A DNA stretch of 64,000 nucleotides, from positions 1 to 64,000 of the forward strand of contig JAEXRL010000028.1 in assembly GCA_023440825.1 (NCBI GenBank), read 5' to 3'. A program made the translations under genes and the position numbers. Under the pieces are notes generated by a model. That model worked only from the letters and a program-made list of their open reading frames with translations. It did no database searches and was not told the DNA's origin. This stretch comes from Pseudomonadota bacterium. GTDB taxonomy: Bacteria; Pseudomonadota; Gammaproteobacteria; Burkholderiales; Burkholderiaceae_B. Position 1 is the stretch's first letter. Each line of letters begins with the position of its first letter. Below are positions 1-7,040 of the stretch, piece by piece.

Positions 1-2
1 AG

Positions 3-503
3 CCTGAACCTGAACCAGAGCCGCCTGTTCAGGAGCCGGTGATTCCAGAGCCCCCGCCGCCTCCTAAGCCCAAACCGAAACCTAAGCCCAAGCCCAAGCC
101 AGTCTCCAAACCGGTAGAGCAGGCTAAGCCAACACCTGCTCCGGCTCCTACCTCTCCTATACCCGACGCTAAGCCAGCACCACAGGCTGCTGCGCCCCGA
201 CCTGCTCCATCTCAAGGGGATAAGCCCAAGGTGGTGGGGCATATTGATTACTTAGGGCGTCGGCCAGTACCGGTGTACCCGAGGCTGTCGGAACGGCGTG
301 GTGAGCAAGGGCGTGTTGTGATACGGGTACTGATTTCTACCGAAGGCCGTGTGCTTGATGCCAGTGTACAAAGATCGTCAGGCTACGAACGTTTGGACGA
401 GTCGGCATTAAAAGCCGTGCGTTCTGCGCGTTTTAAACCTTATACGGAAAATGGCATTGCATTTCGAGCTATGGCCGATATTCCGTTTGAGTTTGTAAGG
501 TAA
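3..503 (+). CDS. tonB: Energy transducer TonB (5' end outside window)
   Basis: The reading frame is open from the first bases, so the N-terminal membrane anchor lies upstream of the window. What is visible is a Pro/Glu-rich stretch, a (Pro-Lys) repeat, an Ala/Pro-rich linker, and a C-terminal TonB domain (YPRLSERRGEQGRVVIRV... to a final FEFVR). TonB carries proton-motive-force energy from ExbB/ExbD in the inner membrane across the periplasm to outer-membrane receptors for siderophores or cobalamin; the Pro-rich rod spans the periplasm and the C-terminal domain binds the receptor's TonB box. exbB and exbD follow on the same strand, with a second TonB-domain gene in between. No receptor gene is visible. 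Identity is secure; the true start is not in view. Confidence 0.93.
   Translation, partial: PEPEPEPPVQEPVIPEPPPPPKPKPKPKPKPKPVSKPVEQAKPTPAPAPTSPIPDAKPAPQAAAPRPAPSQGDKPKVVGHIDYLGRRPVPVYPRLSERRGEQGRVVIRVLISTEGRVLDASVQRSSGYERLDESALKAVRSARFKPYTENGIAFRAMADIPFEFVR
63..98 (+). repeat. Imperfect hexamer repeat encoding (Pro-Lys)6
   Basis: Six consecutive Pro-Lys codon pairs, differing only at third positions, lie inside tonB. The repeat encodes the stiff periplasmic rod. It is a coding repeat whose copy number could vary by slippage in multiples of 6 bp without breaking the frame. Confidence 0.8.
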
Positions 504-522
504 GCACCATGGGGTCTTACTT

Positions 523-882
523 ATGCTGAAGCGAGCATTTTTAGCCTTGATGTTTATGGTGCTTAGCCTTGTGAGTAAGGCAGCGGAGCCAATGTTGCCG
601 CGGGTGCCCCTACGTGCAGATATGTTCATATTACCGAATCAGGTGCATGTCGATTTGCGTACAGCGGTACAGAAAGCGGGAGTCGACGGGTCGGTGATAA
701 TACGGGCTGTAATTTCACCGCAAGGCAGGGTGCGATCAGCCACTGTTTATCATTCTTCTGGACATATTTCATTAGATCAGGCTGCCTTGACTGCAGTGAA
801 GGCGGCACAATTTAAACCCTATATGGAAGACGGCGTGGCAGTAAGCGCTATGGCGGATATTCCTTTTGAGTTCCTTAGATAG
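523..882 (+). CDS. Stand-alone TonB C-terminal domain protein
   Basis: This 119-residue protein has an N-terminal hydrophobic segment (about residues 4-17) ending in SKA-AEP, which looks like a signal peptide or anchor. It is followed directly by a TonB C-terminal domain. The Pro-rich periplasmic rod of the neighbouring TonB is absent. The last 40 residues closely match the end of the upstream TonB (FKPY.E.G.A..AMADIPFEF.R in both), so the gene looks like a tandem duplication that kept only the receptor-binding domain. It sits 19 bp after tonB and 11 bp before exbB, and is presumably co-transcribed. Without a rod it could not easily span the periplasm, so a modulatory or competing role is an inference. 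The ribosome binding site is weak. Confidence 0.85.
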   Translation: MLKRAFLALMFMVLSLVSKAAEPMLPRVPLRADMFILPNQVHVDLRTAVQKAGVDGSVIIRAVISPQGRVRSATVYHSSGHISLDQAALTAVKAAQFKPYMEDGVAVSAMADIPFEFLR

Positions 883-893
883 GATAGCTTGTG

Positions 894-1865
894 ATGCATG
901 ACATACTAGATAGCGTTTTTGCGATATTAGCCCAGGCAGCCCCTTTGGCTAGCAGTGCCACCGACACAGTGCAAAGTGGCGCGGCAGCAGTAGCCCCTGC
1001 CGCAGATGGCTTGGCGACACTAGGCTCAACAGTGGGTAATGCCGCTCAGACAGCCAGCGCGGCAGCGCCTGCGCTACAGCAAGCACCTGCAGCACTAGAT
1101 GCTGGAGCCAATACCAGCGTGTTGTCCTTCGTCCAGCAAAGTGACTGGGTGGGTAAGGGCTTGTTTATCGTTTTGGCGATCATGTCTTTGGCCAGTTGGT
1201 ATCTTATTATTGTTAAAGGCATTTTATCCATGCGCCTGAAGCGTCGTTCTACGGCGTTTGTACGTGAGTTCTGGTCGGCGAGCTCCTTAGAGCAGGTGGA
1301 AAATGAAATTGCTACGCATGGCGCGCGCGAACCCTTTGCGCATCTGGCCAGTCATGCGATTCATGCGCAGCAGCACCATGCAAAGTATGGTGCCATGCGC
1401 TTGGAGGAAAAGGGATCGACGGGCGACTTCATTGCACGCATTATGCGCAAGGTCATAGACGAAGAAACGGCACGTCTTGAAAACGGCTTAACCTTGTTAG
1501 CTTCTGTGGGGTCTACTGCTCCCTTTGTGGGCTTGTTTGGTACGGTGTGGGGGGTCTACCACGCCCTGATCAATATAGGATTGGCGGACGGCGTCACCAT
1601 TAATCATATTGCAGGCCCTGTGGGAGAAGCCTTAGTTATGACGGGCTTGGGTTTGGCGGTGGCTATTCCTGCTGTGCTGGGATATAACGCATTTGTGCGT
1701 ACGAATCGCGTGTACTTGGCCAAACTGGATGCCTTTGCCCACGACCTGTTCACCTTCCTGTCCACGGGCCAGCAAGTGCAAGAAGGTCAGGTACATTTGC
1801 GTCGTGTGCCCAGTTCTGGGGCGAATGCGTCTCATACGGCAGCGGCCGCTAAACGGGAGCACTAA
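894..1865 (+). CDS. exbB: Biopolymer transport protein ExbB (MotA/TolQ/ExbB channel)
   Basis: ExbB is the inner-membrane proton-channel subunit that energises TonB together with ExbD. The protein has a long Ala-rich N-terminal extension (to about residue 80) and then three membrane segments: around 90-112, around 203-225 (containing VGLFGTVWGVYHA) and around 240-268 (GLGLAVAIPAVLGYNAF). The TM2/TM3 pair is the conserved MotA/TolQ/ExbB core. At 323 residues it belongs to the long ExbB class with the N-terminal extension, not the ~240-residue E. coli type. A GTG at 891 directly precedes the ATG at 894; AGGA at 881-884 could serve either. exbD follows 2 bp after the stop. Confidence 0.95.
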   Translation: MHDILDSVFAILAQAAPLASSATDTVQSGAAAVAPAADGLATLGSTVGNAAQTASAAAPALQQAPAALDAGANTSVLSFVQQSDWVGKGLFIVLAIMSLASWYLIIVKGILSMRLKRRSTAFVREFWSASSLEQVENEIATHGAREPFAHLASHAIHAQQHHAKYGAMRLEEKGSTGDFIARIMRKVIDEETARLENGLTLLASVGSTAPFVGLFGTVWGVYHALINIGLADGVTINHIAGPVGEALVMTGLGLAVAIPAVLGYNAFVRTNRVYLAKLDAFAHDLFTFLSTGQQVQEGQVHLRRVPSSGANASHTAAAAKREH

Positions 1866-1867
1866 TC

Positions 1868-2329
1868 ATGTCCTTTGGTAGTTTTGATAAGCGTGGCTCG
1901 TCGCCAGCGATGTCAGAAATTAATATGGTGCCGCTGATTGATGTGATGCTGGTGCTATTAGTTATCTTTTTGATTACAGCACCCTTGTTGTCGCACTCTA
2001 TTAAGGTGCAGTTGCCTCAGGCCAGTGCAGAGCCCGTCGAGCAAGAGCAGAAATCCATAGATTTAGCGATTGATGCATTCGGCGTGGTCTATGTCAACGA
2101 CCAGGAGGTGGCCTTGGAAAATCTTACCGCTTACTTGGCTCCATTTAGCCAAGACAAGCCGCAGCCTGAGTTACGTATTCGAGCCGATGCGGATACCTTA
2201 TATGATGTATTGGCGCAGGTCATGAGCAAGTCCAAGGCGGCAGGCATGACCCGTTTGGGATTTGTCACTCGTCCTGATAGTCGGGTCACGGCACCTGTTG
2301 CGGCCGACACTGAGCCCAAGACGGAGTAA
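1868..2329 (+). CDS. exbD: Biopolymer transport protein ExbD
   Basis: This 153-residue protein has the ExbD/TolR layout: a short cytoplasmic N-terminus, one membrane helix (about residues 19-40, MVPLIDVMLVLLVIFLITAP) containing the Asp required for proton translocation (in LIDVML), and a periplasmic domain. GGGAG at 1855-1859 is a good ribosome binding site for the ATG. It completes the tonB-tonB'-exbB-exbD operon. A hairpin just downstream probably ends the transcript. Confidence 0.95.
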   Translation: MSFGSFDKRGSSPAMSEINMVPLIDVMLVLLVIFLITAPLLSHSIKVQLPQASAEPVEQEQKSIDLAIDAFGVVYVNDQEVALENLTAYLAPFSQDKPQPELRIRADADTLYDVLAQVMSKSKAAGMTRLGFVTRPDSRVTAPVAADTEPKTE

Positions 2330-2343
2330 TAGGTGGGTTTAAG

Positions 2344-2374
2344 GAGCGATCTACCGTATTCAGGCAGATCGCTC
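2344..2374. terminator. Hairpin between convergent exbD and amiS
   Basis: A 9-bp perfect stem (GAGCGATCT / AGATCGCTC) with a 13-nt loop lies in the 65-bp gap between convergent genes. There is no clear U-run on either strand, so it is a plausible bidirectional terminator, not a textbook one. Confidence 0.5.
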
Positions 2375-2394
2375 TGTAGCGGCCTTGGCGTCGC

Positions 2395-2928
2395 TTAAAT
2401 AAACCCCCAAAACCACAAGATAGCCGGAACGAAGGCGGTGGTAACGCCTTGTATGGCTGTCATGGCTCCGGTAAGTTTTCCGATAGCCACATTGCGTGAT
2501 AAAAGTAAAAAAAACATAAACCACAGCAATGACCAGGCTAGCCAGCTAAATACCATCCAGTAATCAAATACTGTGGTGGCTTGCTGATAGGTGAAATAGG
2601 CCACCGGAATGCCTACAAATGGCACCATTAATGAAAACCAGCCAAATGCTTTACCATCTGATTGAGTAAAAGCATTGAGGGCGAGCCAGAAATACGTTAA
2701 TACAAACAGGCCCATGTAGGCTGTTGGCGCTAAGCTACTGCCAGTTTGGCTGGAGTTCACTACTTGTACTGTCAGTAAAATGATGCCAAGCAAGGCTGTA
2801 AACGCATTAACCGCGGCTGCGTCTTTCAGGCCTATGTGTTGGCTGCTATCGTCGCTATAGGCATAGCAAATGCGTATGCCATTGACAAAGAGTGTGATCC
2901 CTACAAATACCAAGAAAAATTGCAGCAT
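2395..2928 (-). CDS. amiS: AmiS/UreI-family amide/urea channel
   Basis: This roughly 177-residue membrane protein has six predicted helices and matches the AmiS/UreI family (N-terminal MLQFFLVFVGITLFVNGI; LTYFWLALNAF; YWMVFSWLAWSLLW). Members let urea or short-chain amides cross the inner membrane. The ATG at 2928 is preceded by AGGTGA with a 5-nt gap; a GTG at 2949 in the same frame would add seven residues but has no ribosome binding site. It is the third gene of a minus-strand fmdA-fmdB-amiS operon, so formamide is the likely substrate. That specificity comes from context; the family also carries acetamide and urea. Confidence 0.9.
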   Translation of the reverse strand: MLQFFLVFVGITLFVNGIRICYAYSDDSSQHIGLKDAAAVNAFTALLGIILLTVQVVNSSQTGSSLAPTAYMGLFVLTYFWLALNAFTQSDGKAFGWFSLMVPFVGIPVAYFTYQQATTVFDYWMVFSWLAWSLLWFMFFLLLSRNVAIGKLTGAMTAIQGVTTAFVPAILWFWGFI

Positions 2929-3030
2929 GATGATCACCTGAGTAAACACTGGGGCGGCGAGCCGCCCCAGTGCAACGGGATAGTCAAAGCAATAGGTGCT
3001 TTTGTTGAGCGTGGGTGATGCGGCTATAAC

Positions 3031-3318
3031 TTATGCACATACTGCGCAGTTGGGGCCTATACACTGGTGTAAAACGGAACTCTTTACATGGGCATGTGTG
3101 CCAGGACCTGAGACGCTGGGACCTGCTAATTGCTGCTGAGGCGTAGCCGCCCGAAACGGGCTGGCTTTACTGATCAGCATGCTAGGAGCAGTGAGCCGAT
3201 AATGCAATTGCCCGGTGCCACAACGACTGCAGGAGCTGGGTTCATGCCGTTTAGCCATACTGCGCAATTGGCTAAACATGCCGTGGCAGGAGCCACATTG
3301 ATAGTCATATAAAGGCAT
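3031..3318 (-). CDS. fmdB: FmdB-type zinc-ribbon protein
   Basis: This 95-residue protein starts MPLYDYQCGSCHGMF and contains two Cys-x2-Cys pairs (CGSC and CSRC), the zinc-ribbon signature of the FmdB/CxxC_CXXC_SSSS family. FmdB was named as a putative regulator encoded next to the Methylophilus formamidase; its biochemical role is not settled. The C-terminal tail is Cys-containing (CIGPNCAVCA) and could hold a further metal site. It lies 14 bp after fmdA with AGGAATC as ribosome binding site, and the pairing with fmdA supports the formamidase assignment. Confidence 0.88.
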   Translation of the reverse strand: MPLYDYQCGSCHGMFSQLRSMAKRHEPSSCSRCGTGQLHYRLTAPSMLISKASPFRAATPQQQLAGPSVSGPGTHAHVKSSVLHQCIGPNCAVCA

Positions 3319-3332
3319 AAGTGATTCCTGTT

Positions 3333-4532
3333 TTAGCCCAGTGTCATTTTCACGCCGGGTCGACCGTAGCTGGCAGCACCTTCTATAGCGCCTTGAGGCA
3401 GAATGTCTACATCAAAAATACCCGTGGGGATAGCAATGGATGCGGACGCATTGGGTAAATCTACAACGCCACCATAACGTCCCTCTACCGGGGCTGCTGT
3501 GAGTAGCATATAAATTTGCGCTCTGGATAGGTCGGTGACGGTAGTGAGGTAGTCGATCGCCGCCAAACACGCTTGGCGATAGGCGACGGTGGCATCTAGG
3601 TAGTGGTTGACGCCTTTTTCTACGCTAATGCCGGTAAAGCTTAACCATTGCTCATAGCGTACGTCATGAACGCCTGGTACATAAATGGGGGCATTGATAT
3701 TGTATTTGGCCATTCCCCCTTTTATTAGATCAAATCCCAGATGGGCTGCGCCGTCCATTTCAATTGCGCCACAAAATGAAATTTCGCCATCACCTTGTGA
3801 GAAATGCAGATCGCCCAGAGAAAGACCAGCGCCCTTCACGTAGACGGGAAAGTAGATACGGGAGCCTACGGTGAGGTTTTTAATATCCAGGTTTCCACCG
3901 TGTTCGCGTGGTGGAACGGTACGCGCTGCCTCGGCGGCGACACGATCGAATTGCGCACCGCTCAAACCACGAAGCACGGCGGTTTCAGCATGTGGCGGAC
4001 GTGCCTGACCTTTGGCTGCTAGTATTCCTTCACGGCGATTCCACTCTTTAAGCAGATCATGTGAAGGGAGCGTGCCGATAAGACCTGGGTGCAGCATGGA
4101 TCCAATGCGAACGCCAGGTATATGGCGGGATGTCGCATAGCGGCCGCTTAAGTCCCAGATGGCTTTATCGGCGTCAGGAAAGTCGTCGACCAAGAATCCG
4201 CCACCATTCTGGCGTGAAAATATGCCAGAAAAACCAACCGGTGTAATGTAATTAATGTCCAGCAAATCCACGACTAAGACGTCGCCTGGCTCGGCCCCTT
4301 CTACGTGCACCGGACCTGTTAAAGGGTGAGCACGGGTAAGGTCTACATCGCGTACATCGTTCGCGCTATCGCTGTCCTTAATCTGGCTGTCTAGAAAGTC
4401 CAGGCACTCCAGAATGATTTCTTCACCGGGGCGTACGCTAGTGAGCTCCGGGATATCCGGATGCCAGCGGTTATGGCCAATTTCTGCCTGTTCGGCAAGG
4501 GGGGCACCCGGTTTGATTTTAATATGCTGCAT
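3333..4532 (-). CDS. fmdA: Formamidase (acetamidase/formamidase family)
   Basis: The enzyme hydrolyses formamide to formate and ammonia in the cytoplasm. The 399-residue length matches the FmdA/AmdA family (about 400), and the conserved core HFSQGDGEISFCGAIEM is present near residue 245. The product is unrelated to the nitrilase-type AmiF formamidase. An ATG at 4538 lies directly against the AAGGAG box, while the ATG at 4532 has a 6-nt spacing and is the likelier start (MQHIKIKPG). It leads the operon fmdA-fmdB-amiS. Upstream is an AT-rich region with inverted repeats. Formamide could come from outside or from cyanide or histidine breakdown; the local dimethylformamidase at 53-56 kb yields dimethylamine and formate, so it does not feed this enzyme directly. 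Confidence 0.93.
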   Translation of the reverse strand: MQHIKIKPGAPLAEQAEIGHNRWHPDIPELTSVRPGEEIILECLDFLDSQIKDSDSANDVRDVDLTRAHPLTGPVHVEGAEPGDVLVVDLLDINYITPVGFSGIFSRQNGGGFLVDDFPDADKAIWDLSGRYATSRHIPGVRIGSMLHPGLIGTLPSHDLLKEWNRREGILAAKGQARPPHAETAVLRGLSGAQFDRVAAEAARTVPPREHGGNLDIKNLTVGSRIYFPVYVKGAGLSLGDLHFSQGDGEISFCGAIEMDGAAHLGFDLIKGGMAKYNINAPIYVPGVHDVRYEQWLSFTGISVEKGVNHYLDATVAYRQACLAAIDYLTTVTDLSRAQIYMLLTAAPVEGRYGGVVDLPNASASIAIPTGIFDVDILPQGAIEGAASYGRPGVKMTLG

Positions 4533-4581
4533 TGTCATCTCCTTTAGTTATGGTAAAACGCGAGTCAGATACAACAATGGG

Positions 4582-4620
4582 GTCTTTTAATTAAGAATTA
4601 TTTTTCTTAATATAAAAGAC
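4582..4620. repeat. Inverted repeat upstream of fmdA
   Basis: The arms are GTCTTTTAATTAAGAA (4582-4597) and TTCTTAATATAAAAGAC (4604-4620), separated by 6 bp. They are complementary except for a one-base bulge. The repeat starts 50 bp upstream of the fmdA start codon, in the position of an operator or leader hairpin for the formamidase operon. Confidence 0.6.
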
Positions 4621-4880
4621 TAAGTGAGAAACATTTTAATTAATATTTTTTACTTAAACTCTAATTTATTTGTGATCGGTTTTTTATCATGTCTAATAAT
4701 TTGTTTTTCAATTTGTATTATTAATTTGTTTTTTTTGAGAGCGTTTTTTATGTGGCTTAAACGCTGGTCTCGTCAATTTCATGTTTGAACTATATCATGA
4801 GAAAAAATGCCCACAAGCCCCTATTTATTAAGGTTTTCCCTATACGTGGAGCTTTGTTTTTGAGCGGCTTGAAACACTGT

Positions 4881-4927
4881 TATATAAGAGAAAAAAAGCA
4901 TAATTAATTCTCTTTATATAAGAGAAA
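4881..4927. repeat. 13-bp direct repeat with internal inverted copy
   Basis: TATATAAGAGAAA occurs at 4881-4893 and again at 4915-4927; TTCTCTTTATATA at 4908-4920 is a near-complement. The cluster sits in the middle of the AT-rich intergenic region and may bind a regulator or a nucleoid protein. Confidence 0.5.
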
Positions 4928-5057
4928 TATTTCATATTAAATATTCCATATAGGAAATAAAATTCATAATAGCTAGGGGTTTTATAAGGCTTTGCTTTAA
5001 CTTGTATTTATATATGTAAGAAAGCACGAACTCTATTGCGCCTTGCCAGATGGCGGG

Positions 5058-5119
5058 CGCAAGATAGCCGGTTTGCACGATAGACCCTCAAAATGAGCTG
5101 CGCTGTTGCCTATCTTGCG
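5058..5119. repeat. 10-bp inverted repeat before the response regulator gene
   Basis: CGCAAGATAG at 5058-5067 and CTATCTTGCG at 5110-5119 are perfectly complementary and lie 52 bp apart centre to centre (about five helical turns), 68 bp upstream of the response regulator start. The spacing would suit a dimer or looped operator, for example for autoregulation by the response regulator. Confidence 0.45.
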
Positions 5120-5186
5120 GTAACATGAATAACCCCCTGGCTTGCTGGTACGGCGTCAGGGGTTAATTTCTTATAAAATCGCCATC

Positions 5187-5861
5187 ATGCGTGTACTACT
5201 TATAGAAGACGACGCCACTTTGGGCGCCGCATTACAAGAATATCTGACTGACCAAGGCTATGCCGTCGACTGGCTGCAGCAAGGCGAGCGAGCGTTGGAA
5301 GAACTGAACAATCAGGTCTACGATTTGTTAGTGCTGGACTGGAATCTGCCAGGAGTTAGCGGGCTAGAGGTCTTGCAACAATTGCGTGAGATTAATAACG
5401 CGATCCCGGTACTGATGCTGACCGCCAGAGACGATCTGAGTGACCGTGTCGCTGGGCTAGACGCTGGTGCTGATGATTACGTGGTGAAGCCGTTTGATCT
5501 GGCTGAGCTCGCAGCGCGTATTCGAGCCTTCCGGCGACGTCGGGCAGGACAAGGTAAACCAGAGATTGAGGCCGGGCCCTTGGTGTTCGATACCGTAGGG
5601 CGCGAGGTTCGCTGCCGCAACGAACGCTTGGTGCTTTCGGTACGTGAACTGTCTGTGCTGGAAATGCTCATGATGCGATGTGGGCGTGTGGTGACCAAAC
5701 AGCAAATAGTGAACTCCTTATCCGCCTGGGATGCAGACTTCAGTGAGAATGCCGTAGAGGTATACGTCTACCGGCTGCGCAAGCGCTTGGAAAGAACCGG
5801 AGTTTCTATCCAGACTGTGCGTGGTTTTGGTTATTTGCTGGATGTAGAAAGTAAATCTTAG
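5187..5861 (+). CDS. OmpR/PhoB-family response regulator (QseB/TctD type)
   Basis: This 224-residue protein has a receiver domain (residues 1-115) with acidic residues E7/D8/D9, phospho-acceptor D51 in LLVLDWNLPG, and K101 in VVKPFD, followed by an OmpR-type winged helix (about 125-220, ending TVRGFGYLLD). It should activate or repress promoters when phosphorylated by the adjacent kinase. The ATG at 5187 begins exactly at the receiver domain. A TTG 45 bp upstream is open in the same frame but would add residues unlike the family. No Shine-Dalgarno precedes the ATG, and TATAAA at 5172-5177 lies so close that a leaderless or near-leaderless transcript is possible. The kinase gene follows after 44 bp. 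Confidence 0.93.
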   Translation: MRVLLIEDDATLGAALQEYLTDQGYAVDWLQQGERALEELNNQVYDLLVLDWNLPGVSGLEVLQQLREINNAIPVLMLTARDDLSDRVAGLDAGADDYVVKPFDLAELAARIRAFRRRRAGQGKPEIEAGPLVFDTVGREVRCRNERLVLSVRELSVLEMLMMRCGRVVTKQQIVNSLSAWDADFSENAVEVYVYRLRKRLERTGVSIQTVRGFGYLLDVESKS

Positions 5862-5905
5862 GCCTAGGCGATGGTTGACGGAATATTTTTCAGTTAGAGC
5901 CCTAC

Positions 5906-7039
5906 ATGTCTACACCTGTTGCGAACGGTACGTCTGCTTGGAAAAAATGGCTAACACGCTTATTACCCGAGGGGTCGCTGGCTAGGCGCTTAATGGTGCG
6001 TTTGTTTCCACCCATTGCTTTTTTAGTGATACTGGATTTAAGCGTGACCTGGGTCTTGACGCAAAGAATGAGTTTAGAAGATTGGTTGCTGCGCGATATT
6101 TTCTGGACCATGGTGCTAAGCCAATTGTTCCTTATGACCTTGATTGCATGGATCTTGCTGTCAGGTATACGTTCGGGCTTGTCCTCCATTAAAGATCTGT
6201 CACAGCAGATTAGTCAGCGTAGCGAAGTGGATTTGCAAAAGCTGGATCCTGCCGGCTTGCCGGCCGAAGTGGTGCCATTGGTGGATCATGTGAATGAGCT
6301 GCTGCTGCGCTTGGACGACACCATACAGGCGCAAAAGCGCTTTATAGGGCATGCTGCGCATCAGTTGCATACGCCGCTAAGTGGTTTGCGCTTGGAGTCT
6401 GAGTTGATGTTGGCTCGTCCATTGCCCGATGATGTGCGAGAACGTGCTACGCGCATTAAAACAGTGTCCGATCGTATGATTCATCTGGGCCAACAACTGA
6501 TGGTCTTGGCGCGGGCCGATTCTACCGCTACCTTGAAGGACAGCTTTCGTCGTTTGGATTTGTGTGAATGGGTCAGGGCCGAAGGTGGCGACTGGTTTTT
6601 ACGAGCGCGCCAAGCCGACATAGAGCTGGTCTTGCATGCCCCGGATAAGCCGGTTTGGATAGATGCGGATCCTATTTTGCTGGGCGAGCTCTTGGGCAAC
6701 TTGATTGATAATGCCTTACGCTACGCCCAAGGCACGCCAGAGATTGCTTTGCGCGTGAGCGATAACCCTCCATCATTGGCTATCGAAGATCATGGGCCAG
6801 GCATTGATGCTCAAGATACCTTGCGTATTTTTGATGCTTTTTACCGCTCCCCTGGTACGTCCAGTGAAGGTTCGGGCTTGGGCTTGGCTATAGTGCGTGA
6901 AATTACCCGCGCTCATGGAGCGTGGTGGAATTTAAGTAGCCGCCCCAGCTTTGATGGAACCCGTATCAGTATTGTGTTTCCGGGGCCACGTATCGGTGCC
7001 CGTTTATCTCGCACAGAAATCTTACCCGGAGTTAACTAA
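5906..7039 (+). CDS. Sensor histidine kinase with very short periplasmic loop
   Basis: This 377-residue kinase has TM1 at about 29-51, only about 14 residues outside (TQRMSLEDWLLRDI), and TM2 at about 66-87. A HAMP-like linker follows, then the dimerisation domain with phospho-acceptor H152 in AHQLHTPLSGL, and the ATPase domain with N-box (GNLIDNALRYA), G1 (IEDHGPGID) and G2 (GSGLGLAIV). The catalytic half resembles TctE/QseC kinases, but those have a periplasmic sensor of more than 100 residues. The tiny loop points to sensing within or at the membrane. The usual Arg after the H-box (HxLRTP) is His here. The gene lies between its response regulator and kup in one operon. The signal is unknown. 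Confidence 0.92.
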   Translation: MSTPVANGTSAWKKWLTRLLPEGSLARRLMVRLFPPIAFLVILDLSVTWVLTQRMSLEDWLLRDIFWTMVLSQLFLMTLIAWILLSGIRSGLSSIKDLSQQISQRSEVDLQKLDPAGLPAEVVPLVDHVNELLLRLDDTIQAQKRFIGHAAHQLHTPLSGLRLESELMLARPLPDDVRERATRIKTVSDRMIHLGQQLMVLARADSTATLKDSFRRLDLCEWVRAEGGDWFLRARQADIELVLHAPDKPVWIDADPILLGELLGNLIDNALRYAQGTPEIALRVSDNPPSLAIEDHGPGIDAQDTLRIFDAFYRSPGTSSEGSGLGLAIVREITRAHGAWWNLSSRPSFDGTRISIVFPGPRIGARLSRTEILPGVN

Positions 7040-7040
7040 G

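Larger units (their letters stand above)
4533..5186. other. AT-rich intergenic region between fmdA and the response regulator
   Basis: About 650 bp without a credible gene. Roughly 4580-5030 is visibly much richer in A+T than the flanking genes and holds an imperfect inverted repeat close to fmdA, a 13-bp direct repeat with an internal inverted copy, and, nearer the response regulator, a 10-bp inverted repeat. It should contain the divergent promoters. I could not assign a sigma-54 promoter with confidence. Confidence 0.7.

Noticed and set aside
5051..5070. Possible sigma-54 promoter (GG-N10-GC) near the response regulator
   Set aside because: Only the GG and GC dinucleotides fit; the flanking bases do not match TGGCAC/TTGCA.
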